A DNA stretch of 64,000 nucleotides, taken from positions 1,434,001-1,498,000 of the forward strand of contig NZ_JAUSZN010000001.1 of the NCBI RefSeq assembly GCF_030817595.1, written 5' to 3'. The DNA comes from Neobacillus niacini (lineage in GTDB: Bacteria; Bacillota; Bacilli; Bacillales; Cytobacillaceae). Positions 37,563 through 45,241 of this stretch are shown in pieces (the first letter of the stretch is position 1; each line of letters begins with the position of its first letter). Position numbers and translations under genes: made by a program. The notes under the pieces are model-generated. The model had not been told where the DNA came from. It did not search any database and worked only from the letters and a program-made list of their open reading frames with translations.

Positions 37563-37576
37563 TTAAAACGCTTTCA
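37563..37576 (-). promoter_or_regulatory. cre-like site (CcpA) upstream of the GH2/GH43 operon
   Basis: On the minus strand this reads TGAAAGCGTTTTAA, 13 of 14 positions of the consensus TGWNANCGNTNWCA. It sits between the upstream terminator and the first gene, where CcpA repression would act. Confidence 0.65.
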
Positions 37577-37645
37577 ACTTTATGTGGTTATTATTACATG
37601 TTTTATTATTACAAATCAAGTATTTTTATTATAATATTTTTATCA

Positions 37646-37677
37646 TAAAAAAACTGACCGGAATAACATCCAGTCAG
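37646..37677 (-). terminator. Terminator of the ArsR-type regulator gene
   Basis: On the minus strand CTGACTGG pairs with CCGGTCAG, followed by seven U residues. A second perfect inverted repeat, CTTTAGCGG (37685-37693) and CCGCTAAAG (37701-37709), spans the stop codon of the regulator just before it. Confidence 0.88.
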
Positions 37678-37695
37678 CTTTCTCCTTTAGCGGGA

Positions 37696-38613
37696 TTAAT
37701 CCGCTAAAGCATATTGGATTTTCATGATCAATCCTTGTTCATAATTTCCGAACTTCGAGCCGAACAAATTAATCCCGCCTTGATTATTCGCATCTTTTTT
37801 TACCCCGAGCTGCAATGAAATGTACGGCTTTTCCTGCAGTTTCAAATCATCAATCGTCACCGAAGAAATTTTCACTCCATCGATATAACTGCCTTCATGA
37901 TTGATTTTCCAATATTTTAACACACCATACTGAGTATTATGTGTTTCCCACCAGCCTGGTGTTAAAAATCCCCTCTCGCCACCAAAGTCTCCAGGGCTTG
38001 TCCAGTAGCCAATTTCTTTCCCGTTAATCCAGCAGGTGATATCAGAAGGCCAGTCTAAATTATGATATGGAGCCTCCGAACATAATTCAACGGAGAAATT
38101 CATCTCCTCGACCCTCGCTCCGTATGGTATCCTGTTTGGGAAGTGATATTCAATGTTACCGGAACGAAACCAGATAAGCTGGGCATTTTTCCGCTCCGGT
38201 TCGTAAAAGGACCGTGGATCATCAAGGATATGGATGATACCCTTTTCACTAAGGAGGCCGCAAGTTGGTTCAATATCACATTGAACGTATTCGCCAATTT
38301 CTAATTCGAAGGTTAACACATCTTCCTTCGCGGGGTCCTTCTCCTCAAGATCTATAATGATACGGTCATAGCGCTTTGAACTTACCTTTTGGCTCCCGCG
38401 GCCTGGGACGATCTCAGTCGTAATCAAACCTGCTTCCTCCAGCTTCCTTACATTCACCGCTGCCGAAGAAAATGGGATGTTTAACAGCTCCGAAAGCTCA
38501 TTCACATTTTTGGGACCGCCAGTTAACGACCGAATCATTTCCATCCGGTGTTCATTTGCGAGCGCTTTACAAATTTCAATCGCTTCTTGTAATGTTAATT
38601 GTAATGTTCTCAC
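37696..38613 (-). CDS. ArsR-type HTH regulator fused to a long C-terminal putative sensor domain
   Basis: The first ~95 residues form an ArsR-like winged helix (KALANEHRMEMIRSLTGGPK, NVNELSELLNIPFSSAAVNV, VRKLEEAGLI). Typical ArsR proteins end near residue 110. Here about 200 further residues follow, rich in aromatic and beta-forming stretches (LDWPSDITCWINGKEIGYW, SPGDFGGERGFLTPGWW, ISSVTIDDLKLQEKPYISL). That composition suggests a jelly-roll, carbohydrate-binding-like fold (inference). No metal-binding Cys cluster is seen in the HTH part. Its place just upstream of the sugar ABC/GH operon, in the same orientation but with its own terminator, suggests it senses that sugar and controls the operon. 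GTG 38613 is preceded by AGGGAG at 6 nt spacing. Confidence 0.75.
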   Translation of the reverse strand: MRTLQLTLQEAIEICKALANEHRMEMIRSLTGGPKNVNELSELLNIPFSSAAVNVRKLEEAGLITTEIVPGRGSQKVSSKRYDRIIIDLEEKDPAKEDVLTFELEIGEYVQCDIEPTCGLLSEKGIIHILDDPRSFYEPERKNAQLIWFRSGNIEYHFPNRIPYGARVEEMNFSVELCSEAPYHNLDWPSDITCWINGKEIGYWTSPGDFGGERGFLTPGWWETHNTQYGVLKYWKINHEGSYIDGVKISSVTIDDLKLQEKPYISLQLGVKKDANNQGGINLFGSKFGNYEQGLIMKIQYALAD

Positions 38614-38636
38614 ATTGTTCTCCCTTTTGTTACACC

Positions 38637-38652
38637 TTTTATTATAATAAAA
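38637..38652. promoter_or_regulatory. Perfect 16-bp palindrome upstream of the ArsR-type gene
   Basis: TTTTATTATAATAAAA is a perfect palindrome 24 bp upstream of the GTG start. Related TTTTTATTATAATATT occurs at 37622-37637, upstream of the sugar operon. Both could be operators for the ArsR-type protein. AT-richness makes chance matches possible. Confidence 0.4.
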
Positions 38653-39029
38653 ATACAGGAAAATGAATTCAACTGCAAATTTTCTTATAATAAAACGATA
38701 GTGTTTCCTTCATTTTACAATAATTTGTTTTAAAACTAAACTTATTAATACGATTATAAGACATATCGTCTTCTCAGAATATATTAGCTAGTGTCGTAGT
38801 TTACATTGTATCCATATAAAGGTCTAGAAGTGTAAAGAACTTGTTTACCGTAGTTTTCTTGGATTTTTAATCTCGACATCATGATAATCAATTTGTAAGA
38901 TACTGTAAATGGAAATTTGTTCAACCCATAATGGCATTTGGAGAAATTCGAGGGATTTAAATCAAATGCTTTCATTCAAAAGATAGAGTACTTAAACGAT
39001 ATTTTTCTAATACAGTATTACTGATTAAT

Positions 39030-39063
39030 AAAAAAACGTTCCTTCCAAGATGCAAGAAACGTT
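39030..39063 (-). terminator. Terminator of the seven-gene oxidoreductase/ABC operon
   Basis: On the minus strand AACGTTTCTT pairs with AAGGAACGTT (one G-U), followed by a U-rich run. It lies about 130 bp past the last gene of the operon, beyond the REP-like repeat. Confidence 0.7.
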
Positions 39064-39114
39064 CATTCTACTTATCTATTTAATTGTTTTACTTAATCAG
39101 CTTGGTTTCCTAGA

Positions 39115-39189
39115 GCAAAGGGGACGGTTTTAATGGTTATTTTTGACCTGTATTAATCACAGTTGAACCATCAGAACCGTCCCTCTTGC
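39115..39189. repeat. REP-like imperfect inverted repeat (GGGACGGTT family), copy 1
   Basis: Arms of 24 bp at 39115-39138 and 39166-39189 match at about 20 positions around a core GGGACGGTT...AACCGTCCC. Related elements occur at 53692, 54648 and 55751. Confidence 0.75.
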
Positions 39190-39192
39190 GCC

Positions 39193-40278
39193 TTAAAATT
39201 CAGGAATGTCGATTTTCACTTCAGAACCTTGTTCCGCGGAACGTAAAATCCCATCAATGATTGCTTGATTGATTACAATTTGTTCACCAGGAATTGGTGC
39301 TGGATTACCATTTTGAATCGCCAAAACAAAGTCGCGTACCTTTTCATAAAAGATATTTAACTGATGTCTTTGTATAGGAATGGCAGATTCTACATGGTGC
39401 CCTTTAATATCATGGAATAGGCTAATCGAGCCGATTCCCCCGTCCCATACACCGCTCCATGGTCCGTTACCTGCTGGCGTTAATTTCAAACCGGCATCCG
39501 TGCCAAGGAAGAGCGTTGGCCCCAGCGAGTCCATATGCATGGCCCATGATATTTTAAAGTTTAAAACAATACCGCCTTCTAAACGGATCATCGCCACTCC
39601 AAAATCCTCTACTTCAAACCTATCCGCTTCGTTATGATATAGAGGATTTGTACCGAAATGATTAGACGTATAGGCAGATACGGTTAAGGGCTTCGGATAG
39701 CCCAGCGTATTTAAAGCCAGGTCTAAGGAATAACAACCGATATCGGCCATTGCACCGGCACCTGCTAATTCTTTATTGATAAAGGTTCCTCCCGGCATTC
39801 CCCGCCGGCGTCCCCCGCCTGTTTGAACATAATAGACATTCCCTAGTTCACCTGATTGAACGATTTCTTTTACGGCTTTCATATTAGGATCATATCTTGG
39901 TTGAAATCCGACCGTCAGGATTCTATCTGCCATTTTGGAGGCTTCTACCATTTCTATCGCCTGTCCTAAGGTTACGGCCATCGGTTTTTCCACTAGCACA
40001 TGTTTGCCTGCATTAAGGGAATCAATGCTTGTGCTATGATGGGCCACATTCGGGGTACATATACTGACACCGTCAAGATCCATATGTAACAGCTCGAAAT
40101 GGTCATCAAAAGCCTTTGCTTCTGTTAATTCAAGCTGTTCAATAAATTTCTTAGCCTTGCCTGGAATCACATCGGCAACAGCTACAATCCTTACGTCCGG
40201 CATTTGCTTGTAGGCTCTTGCATGTGCAGCAGCAATTCCGCCGCTGCCGATAATTCCGATCTTGACCGTATTTGACAT
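39193..40278 (-). CDS. Gfo/Idh/MocA-family oxidoreductase (third of three)
   Basis: The 361-residue protein has an N-terminal Rossmann fold (KIGIIGSGGIAAAHARAY) and the conserved EKP motif (HVLVEKPMAVT), where Lys is the usual catalytic residue. The C-terminal alpha/beta domain includes GAMADIGCYSLDLAL. Such enzymes use NAD(P) to oxidise or reduce a sugar hydroxyl/keto group. It is the last gene of the operon that also encodes a sugar ABC transporter and a TIM-barrel isomerase. GGAGG precedes ATG 40278. The substrate cannot be named from sequence. Confidence 0.88.
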   Translation of the reverse strand: MSNTVKIGIIGSGGIAAAHARAYKQMPDVRIVAVADVIPGKAKKFIEQLELTEAKAFDDHFELLHMDLDGVSICTPNVAHHSTSIDSLNAGKHVLVEKPMAVTLGQAIEMVEASKMADRILTVGFQPRYDPNMKAVKEIVQSGELGNVYYVQTGGGRRRGMPGGTFINKELAGAGAMADIGCYSLDLALNTLGYPKPLTVSAYTSNHFGTNPLYHNEADRFEVEDFGVAMIRLEGGIVLNFKISWAMHMDSLGPTLFLGTDAGLKLTPAGNGPWSGVWDGGIGSISLFHDIKGHHVESAIPIQRHQLNIFYEKVRDFVLAIQNGNPAPIPGEQIVINQAIIDGILRSAEQGSEVKIDIPEF

Positions 40279-40291
40279 CTTCTTTCCTCCG

Positions 40292-41266
40292 TTATTTTTC
40301 TGAAGTAACAGCTTGATAGCCTGCCGCTCTATAAATCTGTTCGGTCAGTGCGACGACTTCTTTAGCGAATTCCCCAGGAACCTTGACTTCGGTACTGCCT
40401 AAGATGGCATCGATAAAGCTTTTGTCAGAATTGTTTGTTTGCGGGGGAAGCTCAGGGATAATCGCTTCATTTCCTAATCGGCGAAGAACAATCTTGCCAT
40501 TGTCATAAAAAATTGCTCCATTCTCTCCACAGAAAACATAGGTTTCATGCCAGCATGGAGCATTTCCTACAATATTTAAACCTGCCACTACATTGTTTTC
40601 AAAGCGGATCGTTGTGAAAGAATCCAGCTCTACATGCGTTAAATGCTTCTCTAATTTACATTCGACTTCAAGCGGCTTTAAACCCGTCGTCCACAAAAGT
40701 ACATCGACTATGTGACTTCCAGAATCCATCAGCATTCCGCCGCCGGATAACGATGGATTCTGCCGCCAGGTACCTGTGGTCAAGTGTTTCCAATCCTGGT
40801 ATAAAGAAGCGGTGACTGATGTAAGCTTTCCAATGGTTCCGTTCGAGAGTGCTTCCCGAATGTAAAGAAAGCTCGGTTCAAAATGTCTTTGATAAGAAAC
40901 TTGGAGAACCCTCTTTGCCTTTTTTGCCAATTCAATCAGCTGCTCTGCTTCATCTAAAGAACAAGCCATTGGTTTTTCGATTAACACATGGCATCCATGA
41001 TGAATCGAATCCACCACCTGTTGATAATGCAGGGTATGCGGCGAACAAATAAGCACCGCATCCATCGGAATTGTTTCCAGCATGTCTTGATGATCGTTAA
41101 ATTCAACAATCTGCTCAAGGTTGAATTTTCCGATCAATTGTTTGCGATTTTCCAGACTTGGGTCAGCTACCGCAACAATCTGAGCTGTATTTATTTCCAT
41201 CAATTGTTTGACATGCACATTAGAAATACCACCCGTTCCAATAATACCTACTCTAACACTTTCCAC
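40292..41266 (-). CDS. Gfo/Idh/MocA-family oxidoreductase (second of three)
   Basis: The 324-residue protein shows the Rossmann start RVGIIGTGGISNVHVKQL, HVLIEKPMACS and the C-domain block GGGMLMDSGSHIVDVLLW. A GTG start at 41266 follows GGGGTG. It is slightly shorter than its neighbours and only distantly like them, so it probably acts on a different intermediate of the same pathway (inference). Confidence 0.87.
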   Translation of the reverse strand: MESVRVGIIGTGGISNVHVKQLMEINTAQIVAVADPSLENRKQLIGKFNLEQIVEFNDHQDMLETIPMDAVLICSPHTLHYQQVVDSIHHGCHVLIEKPMACSLDEAEQLIELAKKAKRVLQVSYQRHFEPSFLYIREALSNGTIGKLTSVTASLYQDWKHLTTGTWRQNPSLSGGGMLMDSGSHIVDVLLWTTGLKPLEVECKLEKHLTHVELDSFTTIRFENNVVAGLNIVGNAPCWHETYVFCGENGAIFYDNGKIVLRRLGNEAIIPELPPQTNNSDKSFIDAILGSTEVKVPGEFAKEVVALTEQIYRAAGYQAVTSEK

Positions 41267-41304
41267 CTCTTACACCCCGCTTGGAATCCTATTAAAAACC
41301 CACA

Positions 41305-42411
41305 TTAATTCGTAACAAAGGAAGATTTCTCTTGGAAGTAAACGGCTTTTCCTGTTTTAGCAGATTCATAGATTGCCTCTAAGATTTGCGTGACTACATA
41401 TGCTTGTTCCGGCTTTACCACAGGCTCTGTGTCATTGAGAATAGTATCAATCCAAAGTCTTGCTTCTAGATCGGCATCTGATTCTGAATCACCATCATAA
41501 AAGGCTACTCCCCCAGCACCGAGTTCAACATTGGTGGTATAAAGCTTTCCGAAGCTTTCCCCGTTGACTCTAAGTCCATCCTTCATATCGGCTCCGCCCT
41601 CTGTTCCGCAAAGTGAGCATTTTGCCTCATCCTCATCTAGAGAGTTTAAAGCCCAGCTTGCTTCGAGCACAATGGTAGCGCCATTTTCCATCGTAATAAA
41701 GCCAAATGCAGAATCCTCAACGGTAAATTTCTCAGGATCCCATGGCCCCCATGCATTGGCAGCATTTTTCTTTTGGCTTAATTTATGATAAGTGTTACCC
41801 ATCACAGATTTAGGTTTATAGTTATCCATCATCCATAATGTTAAATCGAGGGCATGGGTACCAATATCAATTAATGGGCCGCCGCCTTGTTTTTCTTCAT
41901 CCAAAAACACACCCCATGTCGGCACGGCACGTCGGCGAATCGCATGCGCCTTCGCAAAATAGATCTCCCCTAAATCCCCACGATCACATACTTGATGTAA
42001 ATACTGGCTATCAGGTCGGAAACGATTGTTATACCCGATTGTCAGTTTTTTTCCTGAGCGTTTTGCGGCCTCAACCATGGCTCGTGCTTCAGCAGACGTC
42101 TTTGCCATAGGCTTTTCACACATCACATGCTTACCCGAATCAAGTGCAGCGACAGATATTTCCGCATGGGAATCATTTGGCGTAAGGACATGAATCACCT
42201 CAATCGCTTCGTCCTGGATAAGCTCACGATAATCCTCATACACCTTTGCGCCAGGAATTCCGTATTTCTTAGCCGCTTTTTCAGCTCTTTCAATCAGTAC
42301 ATCACAAAATGCCACTAATTCAACATGCTTAAGCTTAGATAAACTTGGCATATGTTTTCCATTTGCGATACCGCCACAACCTACAATTGCTACCTTCACT
42401 GTTCTTGTCAT
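41305..42411 (-). CDS. Gfo/Idh/MocA-family oxidoreductase (first of three)
   Basis: The 368-residue protein starts with KVAIVGCGGIANGKHMPSL, carries HVMCEKPMAKTSAE and continues with GGGPLIDIGTHALDLTLWMM. GGAGGG precedes ATG 42411. The gene lies 20 bp from the TIM-barrel gene upstream. Three different Gfo/Idh enzymes side by side in one transporter operon point to a route with more than one redox step on the sugar. Confidence 0.88.
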   Translation of the reverse strand: MTRTVKVAIVGCGGIANGKHMPSLSKLKHVELVAFCDVLIERAEKAAKKYGIPGAKVYEDYRELIQDEAIEVIHVLTPNDSHAEISVAALDSGKHVMCEKPMAKTSAEARAMVEAAKRSGKKLTIGYNNRFRPDSQYLHQVCDRGDLGEIYFAKAHAIRRRAVPTWGVFLDEEKQGGGPLIDIGTHALDLTLWMMDNYKPKSVMGNTYHKLSQKKNAANAWGPWDPEKFTVEDSAFGFITMENGATIVLEASWALNSLDEDEAKCSLCGTEGGADMKDGLRVNGESFGKLYTTNVELGAGGVAFYDGDSESDADLEARLWIDTILNDTEPVVKPEQAYVVTQILEAIYESAKTGKAVYFQEKSSFVTN

Positions 42412-42431
42412 CCTTAAGCCCTCCTGTGTTT

Positions 42432-43310
42432 TTATTTAAAATAAATAGCAAGATGTTCTTTAGCCTTGATAATTCCTTGCTGCTCTTTCTCTAAAGAACC
42501 CCAATAGCGATGATCTTCAAGTTCTATGCTGATTGGACCCTGATAACCGACTTTTTCTAAACGCACCGCCACCTTTGCCCAATCTACATCTCCCTGCCCA
42601 GGAATGGTGTATCTCCATGGTCCTTCTGAAAAATCATAGTTTGCTCCAAAGGTGGCAGCAATGTTGCCGCACTCATATTGTTCATCATGTAATATTTCAG
42701 TGTCTTTACCATGGCAATAATTAATTCTGTCACCAAATTCACTCAATACTCTTAAATGGTCAATCCCTAGCCTTACTAAGTGGGAAGGATCATAATTGAT
42801 TCCGAAATGTTTAGAAGGAATTTCGTTGAACATCGCTCTTAGCATTTCAGGTGTACAGCCTAAAGTTGGATAATATGGAGCTGGTCCCGGCCACCCCTCT
42901 AAGGCAATATAAATGTTTTCTTGTTCCGCATGCTTCACGATAGCAGGAAAGGTTTCTTTCCAGATTTCAAACGCTTTTTTTCTCGGCATCGTAATATCTT
43001 CCGGAACCAGACACATAAACATAACTTTTCCACCAAGCTCAGAAATTTCTGTCATTTGAGATTTTAGAGCGTTCACTGCTTCTTCACGACTTTTCGTATC
43101 TGCGCTTAAGAGCTTTGTGCTGCCAACCGCTCCTACACCATCAATCGATCCGACCTCAAGCCCAGCATTTTCTAATACAACTTTCACTTCTTGGTTATAA
43201 ACGGGAACATCGATTACATCTAGGCCAATACTAGCAGCGAATCTTGCAACAGACTCCATTCCTTCGGCACCGATCTTTGGTGAAATTCTCATTCCTATTT
43301 TCTTATTCAT
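42432..43310 (-). CDS. Sugar phosphate isomerase/epimerase-family TIM-barrel protein
   Basis: The 292-residue protein belongs to the AP-endonuclease-2/xylose-isomerase-like fold. Likely metal-binding acidic and His residues are seen in ALEGWPGPAPYYPTLG, FGINYDPSHLVRLGID, INYCHGKDTE and SIELEDHRYWGS. Members include epimerases, dehydratases and, beside Gfo/Idh enzymes, lyases or eliminases acting on 3-keto sugars (for example in levoglucosan use). In this operon it probably converts an oxidised intermediate made by one of the three oxidoreductases (inference). AGGAGG precedes ATG 43310. Confidence 0.85.
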   Translation of the reverse strand: MNKKIGMRISPKIGAEGMESVARFAASIGLDVIDVPVYNQEVKVVLENAGLEVGSIDGVGAVGSTKLLSADTKSREEAVNALKSQMTEISELGGKVMFMCLVPEDITMPRKKAFEIWKETFPAIVKHAEQENIYIALEGWPGPAPYYPTLGCTPEMLRAMFNEIPSKHFGINYDPSHLVRLGIDHLRVLSEFGDRINYCHGKDTEILHDEQYECGNIAATFGANYDFSEGPWRYTIPGQGDVDWAKVAVRLEKVGYQGPISIELEDHRYWGSLEKEQQGIIKAKEHLAIYFK

Positions 43311-43352
43311 ATGAACAACCTCCTACTATTTAAAATAAATATTAATAGATTC

Positions 43353-44186
43353 CTATTTAATTCCACTAAAAGTAATTCCTTTAATAAATGTTTTTTGCAA
43401 AAAGAAGAATAGTATGATAACAGGTACTGTCATCATCGTTGATACAGCCATCATAAGTCCCCACTCAGAACCCTTCTGGCTTTGGAATTGCTGTAAACCT
43501 AGAGATAAAGTGTATTGCACAGAATCGGTTAAATAGAGTAATGGTCCGATAAAGTCTGTCCAACTGGCCATGAACTGAAATAAACCTACAGCCAATACCG
43601 CTGGTTTTGCTAGTGGAAGCATGATTTGCCAATAGATTCTGAATTCGCTGGCGCCATCTATCTTTGCAGCCTCTCTTAAACTATCAGGTAAGCCCATAAA
43701 AAACTGCCTTAACAGGAAGATGTAAAAAGGGATTCCGAAAAATGCTGGGATGATTAATGGATAAGGCGTACCTACTAACCCTAATTTTTCAAACAATAAA
43801 AATAATGGAATCATCGTTACTTGCCCAGGAATCATCATGACGCCAATGGTAATGATAAAAAGGATATTCCTTCCTGGCCACTTTAGTTTCGCGAAGCTAT
43901 AGGCGACAATCGGACATGATAATACAGCTCCAATGGTACTGACCAGGGTAATAATGGTGGTGTTTTTTAGATAAGTAAAAAATGGGATATAATTCATGGC
44001 ATCGATATAATTGCTCCACTTAACGGGCTTCGGAATCCATTCAGGCGGAAAGGTAAATACTTGTGTCAAAGGTTTTAATGACGTTGATACCATCCAGATA
44101 AATGGAATCATAAAGAAAAACGATGCGATGATTAGTACCAAATGTGCTGAAAAACGTGTTACTTTCTTTTTCCTGGTTCCATCCAT
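43353..44186 (-). CDS. Carbohydrate ABC transporter permease (MalG type), second sugar operon
   Basis: The 277-residue protein has six membrane helices and the EAA loop SLREAAKIDGASEFRIYWQI. The start is set at ATG 44186 because GGGAGGAG lies just upstream; the open frame runs back to 44246, inside the preceding gene. It pairs with the permease at 44200-45177. Confidence 0.9.
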   Translation of the reverse strand: MDGTRKKKVTRFSAHLVLIIASFFFMIPFIWMVSTSLKPLTQVFTFPPEWIPKPVKWSNYIDAMNYIPFFTYLKNTTIITLVSTIGAVLSCPIVAYSFAKLKWPGRNILFIITIGVMMIPGQVTMIPLFLLFEKLGLVGTPYPLIIPAFFGIPFYIFLLRQFFMGLPDSLREAAKIDGASEFRIYWQIMLPLAKPAVLAVGLFQFMASWTDFIGPLLYLTDSVQYTLSLGLQQFQSQKGSEWGLMMAVSTMMTVPVIILFFFLQKTFIKGITFSGIK

Positions 44187-44199
44187 TTTTTCTCCTCCC

Positions 44200-45177
44200 T
44201 TATTTGCCTTGATAGTGAACCCATCGCTTGGATGTGATAAATACAAAGGCCGTTAATGCCATAATGATGACAAATAAAACCCATGCCATGGCCGATGCAT
44301 AGCCCATTTTAAAGAATTTAAAGCCATTATCGTATAAATACATGACATAAAATGTTAATGAATTGGCTGGTGTCCCTTTCCCTTGTGTCAATGTGTAAGG
44401 CAGTGTAAATTGCTGGAAGGCACCTATAATTCCCATTACCAAATTAAAAAAGATAACTGGTGTTAGTAGAGGAATTGTAATATGAAAGGTTTTTTGGAAC
44501 CAGTTCGCTCCGTCTACTTCTGCTGCATCATAATAATCTTCTGGAATATCTCCCAGCCCAGCTAAATAGATGACTACTGCCTGACCTATTCCCCACAATG
44601 ACATGAGAATTAATGAAGGCTTAGACCATGTCTCACTTCCAAGCCATGACGGCCCATCAATACCGATCGTGCTTAAAACTCCGTTTACTAGCCCAAACCC
44701 TGGATTTAACAGCCACATCCATAGAACTGCCAATGCTACATGTGGAACTAGAGTTGGAAGGAAGAAAATGGTTCGGTAAACAGCCATCCCTTTTACTTTC
44801 ATGTTCAGCATCATGGCGAGTGCCACACCAAAGATGATTCCTAATGGGACATAAAACACCGCAAAGTAAACGGTATTATAAACCGATTTCCAAAATAATT
44901 CATCATTCATTAAATTTTTGTAATTTTCCAAACCAACGAATTCACCAGGCTGAAGGATACTGTAGGATGTAAAGCTAAAATAGATGGATGAAAACAAAGG
45001 AATTGCGTAAAAAACCAGTAAACCAATAATCCAAGGTGAGGCAAATAAAAATCCGGTTTTGTATTCCCCCCAATTACCCAGCCTTTTCTTAGCAGTGATG
45101 TTTATTTGTTTGTTAGGTCCTGTTTTAGGAGAGTTCATATTTTCAGCCAATGGTATGTTACCTTTCACATTAATCAC
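44200..45177 (-). CDS. Carbohydrate ABC transporter permease (MalF type), second sugar operon
   Basis: The protein of up to 325 residues has six membrane helices after a polar N-terminal stretch, and the EAA loop YDAAEVDGANWFQKTFHITI. The frame opens at GTG 45177, very close to the GGGAGGAG site. A second GTG at 45168 has looser spacing, so the true start is uncertain by three codons. The ribosome site is part of alternative hairpins (45180-45222). Confidence 0.88.
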   Translation of the reverse strand: MINVKGNIPLAENMNSPKTGPNKQINITAKKRLGNWGEYKTGFLFASPWIIGLLVFYAIPLFSSIYFSFTSYSILQPGEFVGLENYKNLMNDELFWKSVYNTVYFAVFYVPLGIIFGVALAMMLNMKVKGMAVYRTIFFLPTLVPHVALAVLWMWLLNPGFGLVNGVLSTIGIDGPSWLGSETWSKPSLILMSLWGIGQAVVIYLAGLGDIPEDYYDAAEVDGANWFQKTFHITIPLLTPVIFFNLVMGIIGAFQQFTLPYTLTQGKGTPANSLTFYVMYLYDNGFKFFKMGYASAMAWVLFVIIMALTAFVFITSKRWVHYQGK

Positions 45178-45179
45178 CG

Positions 45180-45222
45180 CTCCTCCCGAATATTCTGTTC
45201 CGGGAGGAGAAAAACTCCTCCC
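45180..45222 (-). promoter_or_regulatory. Alternative hairpins masking the permease ribosome site
   Basis: Three complementary blocks lie between the solute-binding protein and permease genes: CTCCTCCCG (45180-45188), CGGGAGGAG (45201-45209) and CTCCTCCC (45215-45222). The middle block can pair with either neighbour. In the minus-strand mRNA the block at 45181-45188 is the GGGAGGAG ribosome site of the permease, so pairing with the middle block would hide it. Pairing of the first-transcribed block with the middle one would free it. Confidence 0.55.
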
Positions 45223-45241
45223 TTTCTTATCCAGTAAGTTC

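Larger units (their letters stand above)
38653..39192. other. Intergenic stretch with terminator and REP-like element
   Basis: No gene is supported. The 63-codon frame at 38784-38975 lacks a ribosome site and recognisable features. The interval contains the terminator of the oxidoreductase operon (39030-39063) and a REP-like inverted repeat (39115-39189). Confidence 0.5.

Noticed and set aside
38784..38975. 63-codon minus-strand frame
   Set aside because: No ribosome site and no family signal; it lies in intergenic DNA past an operon terminator.
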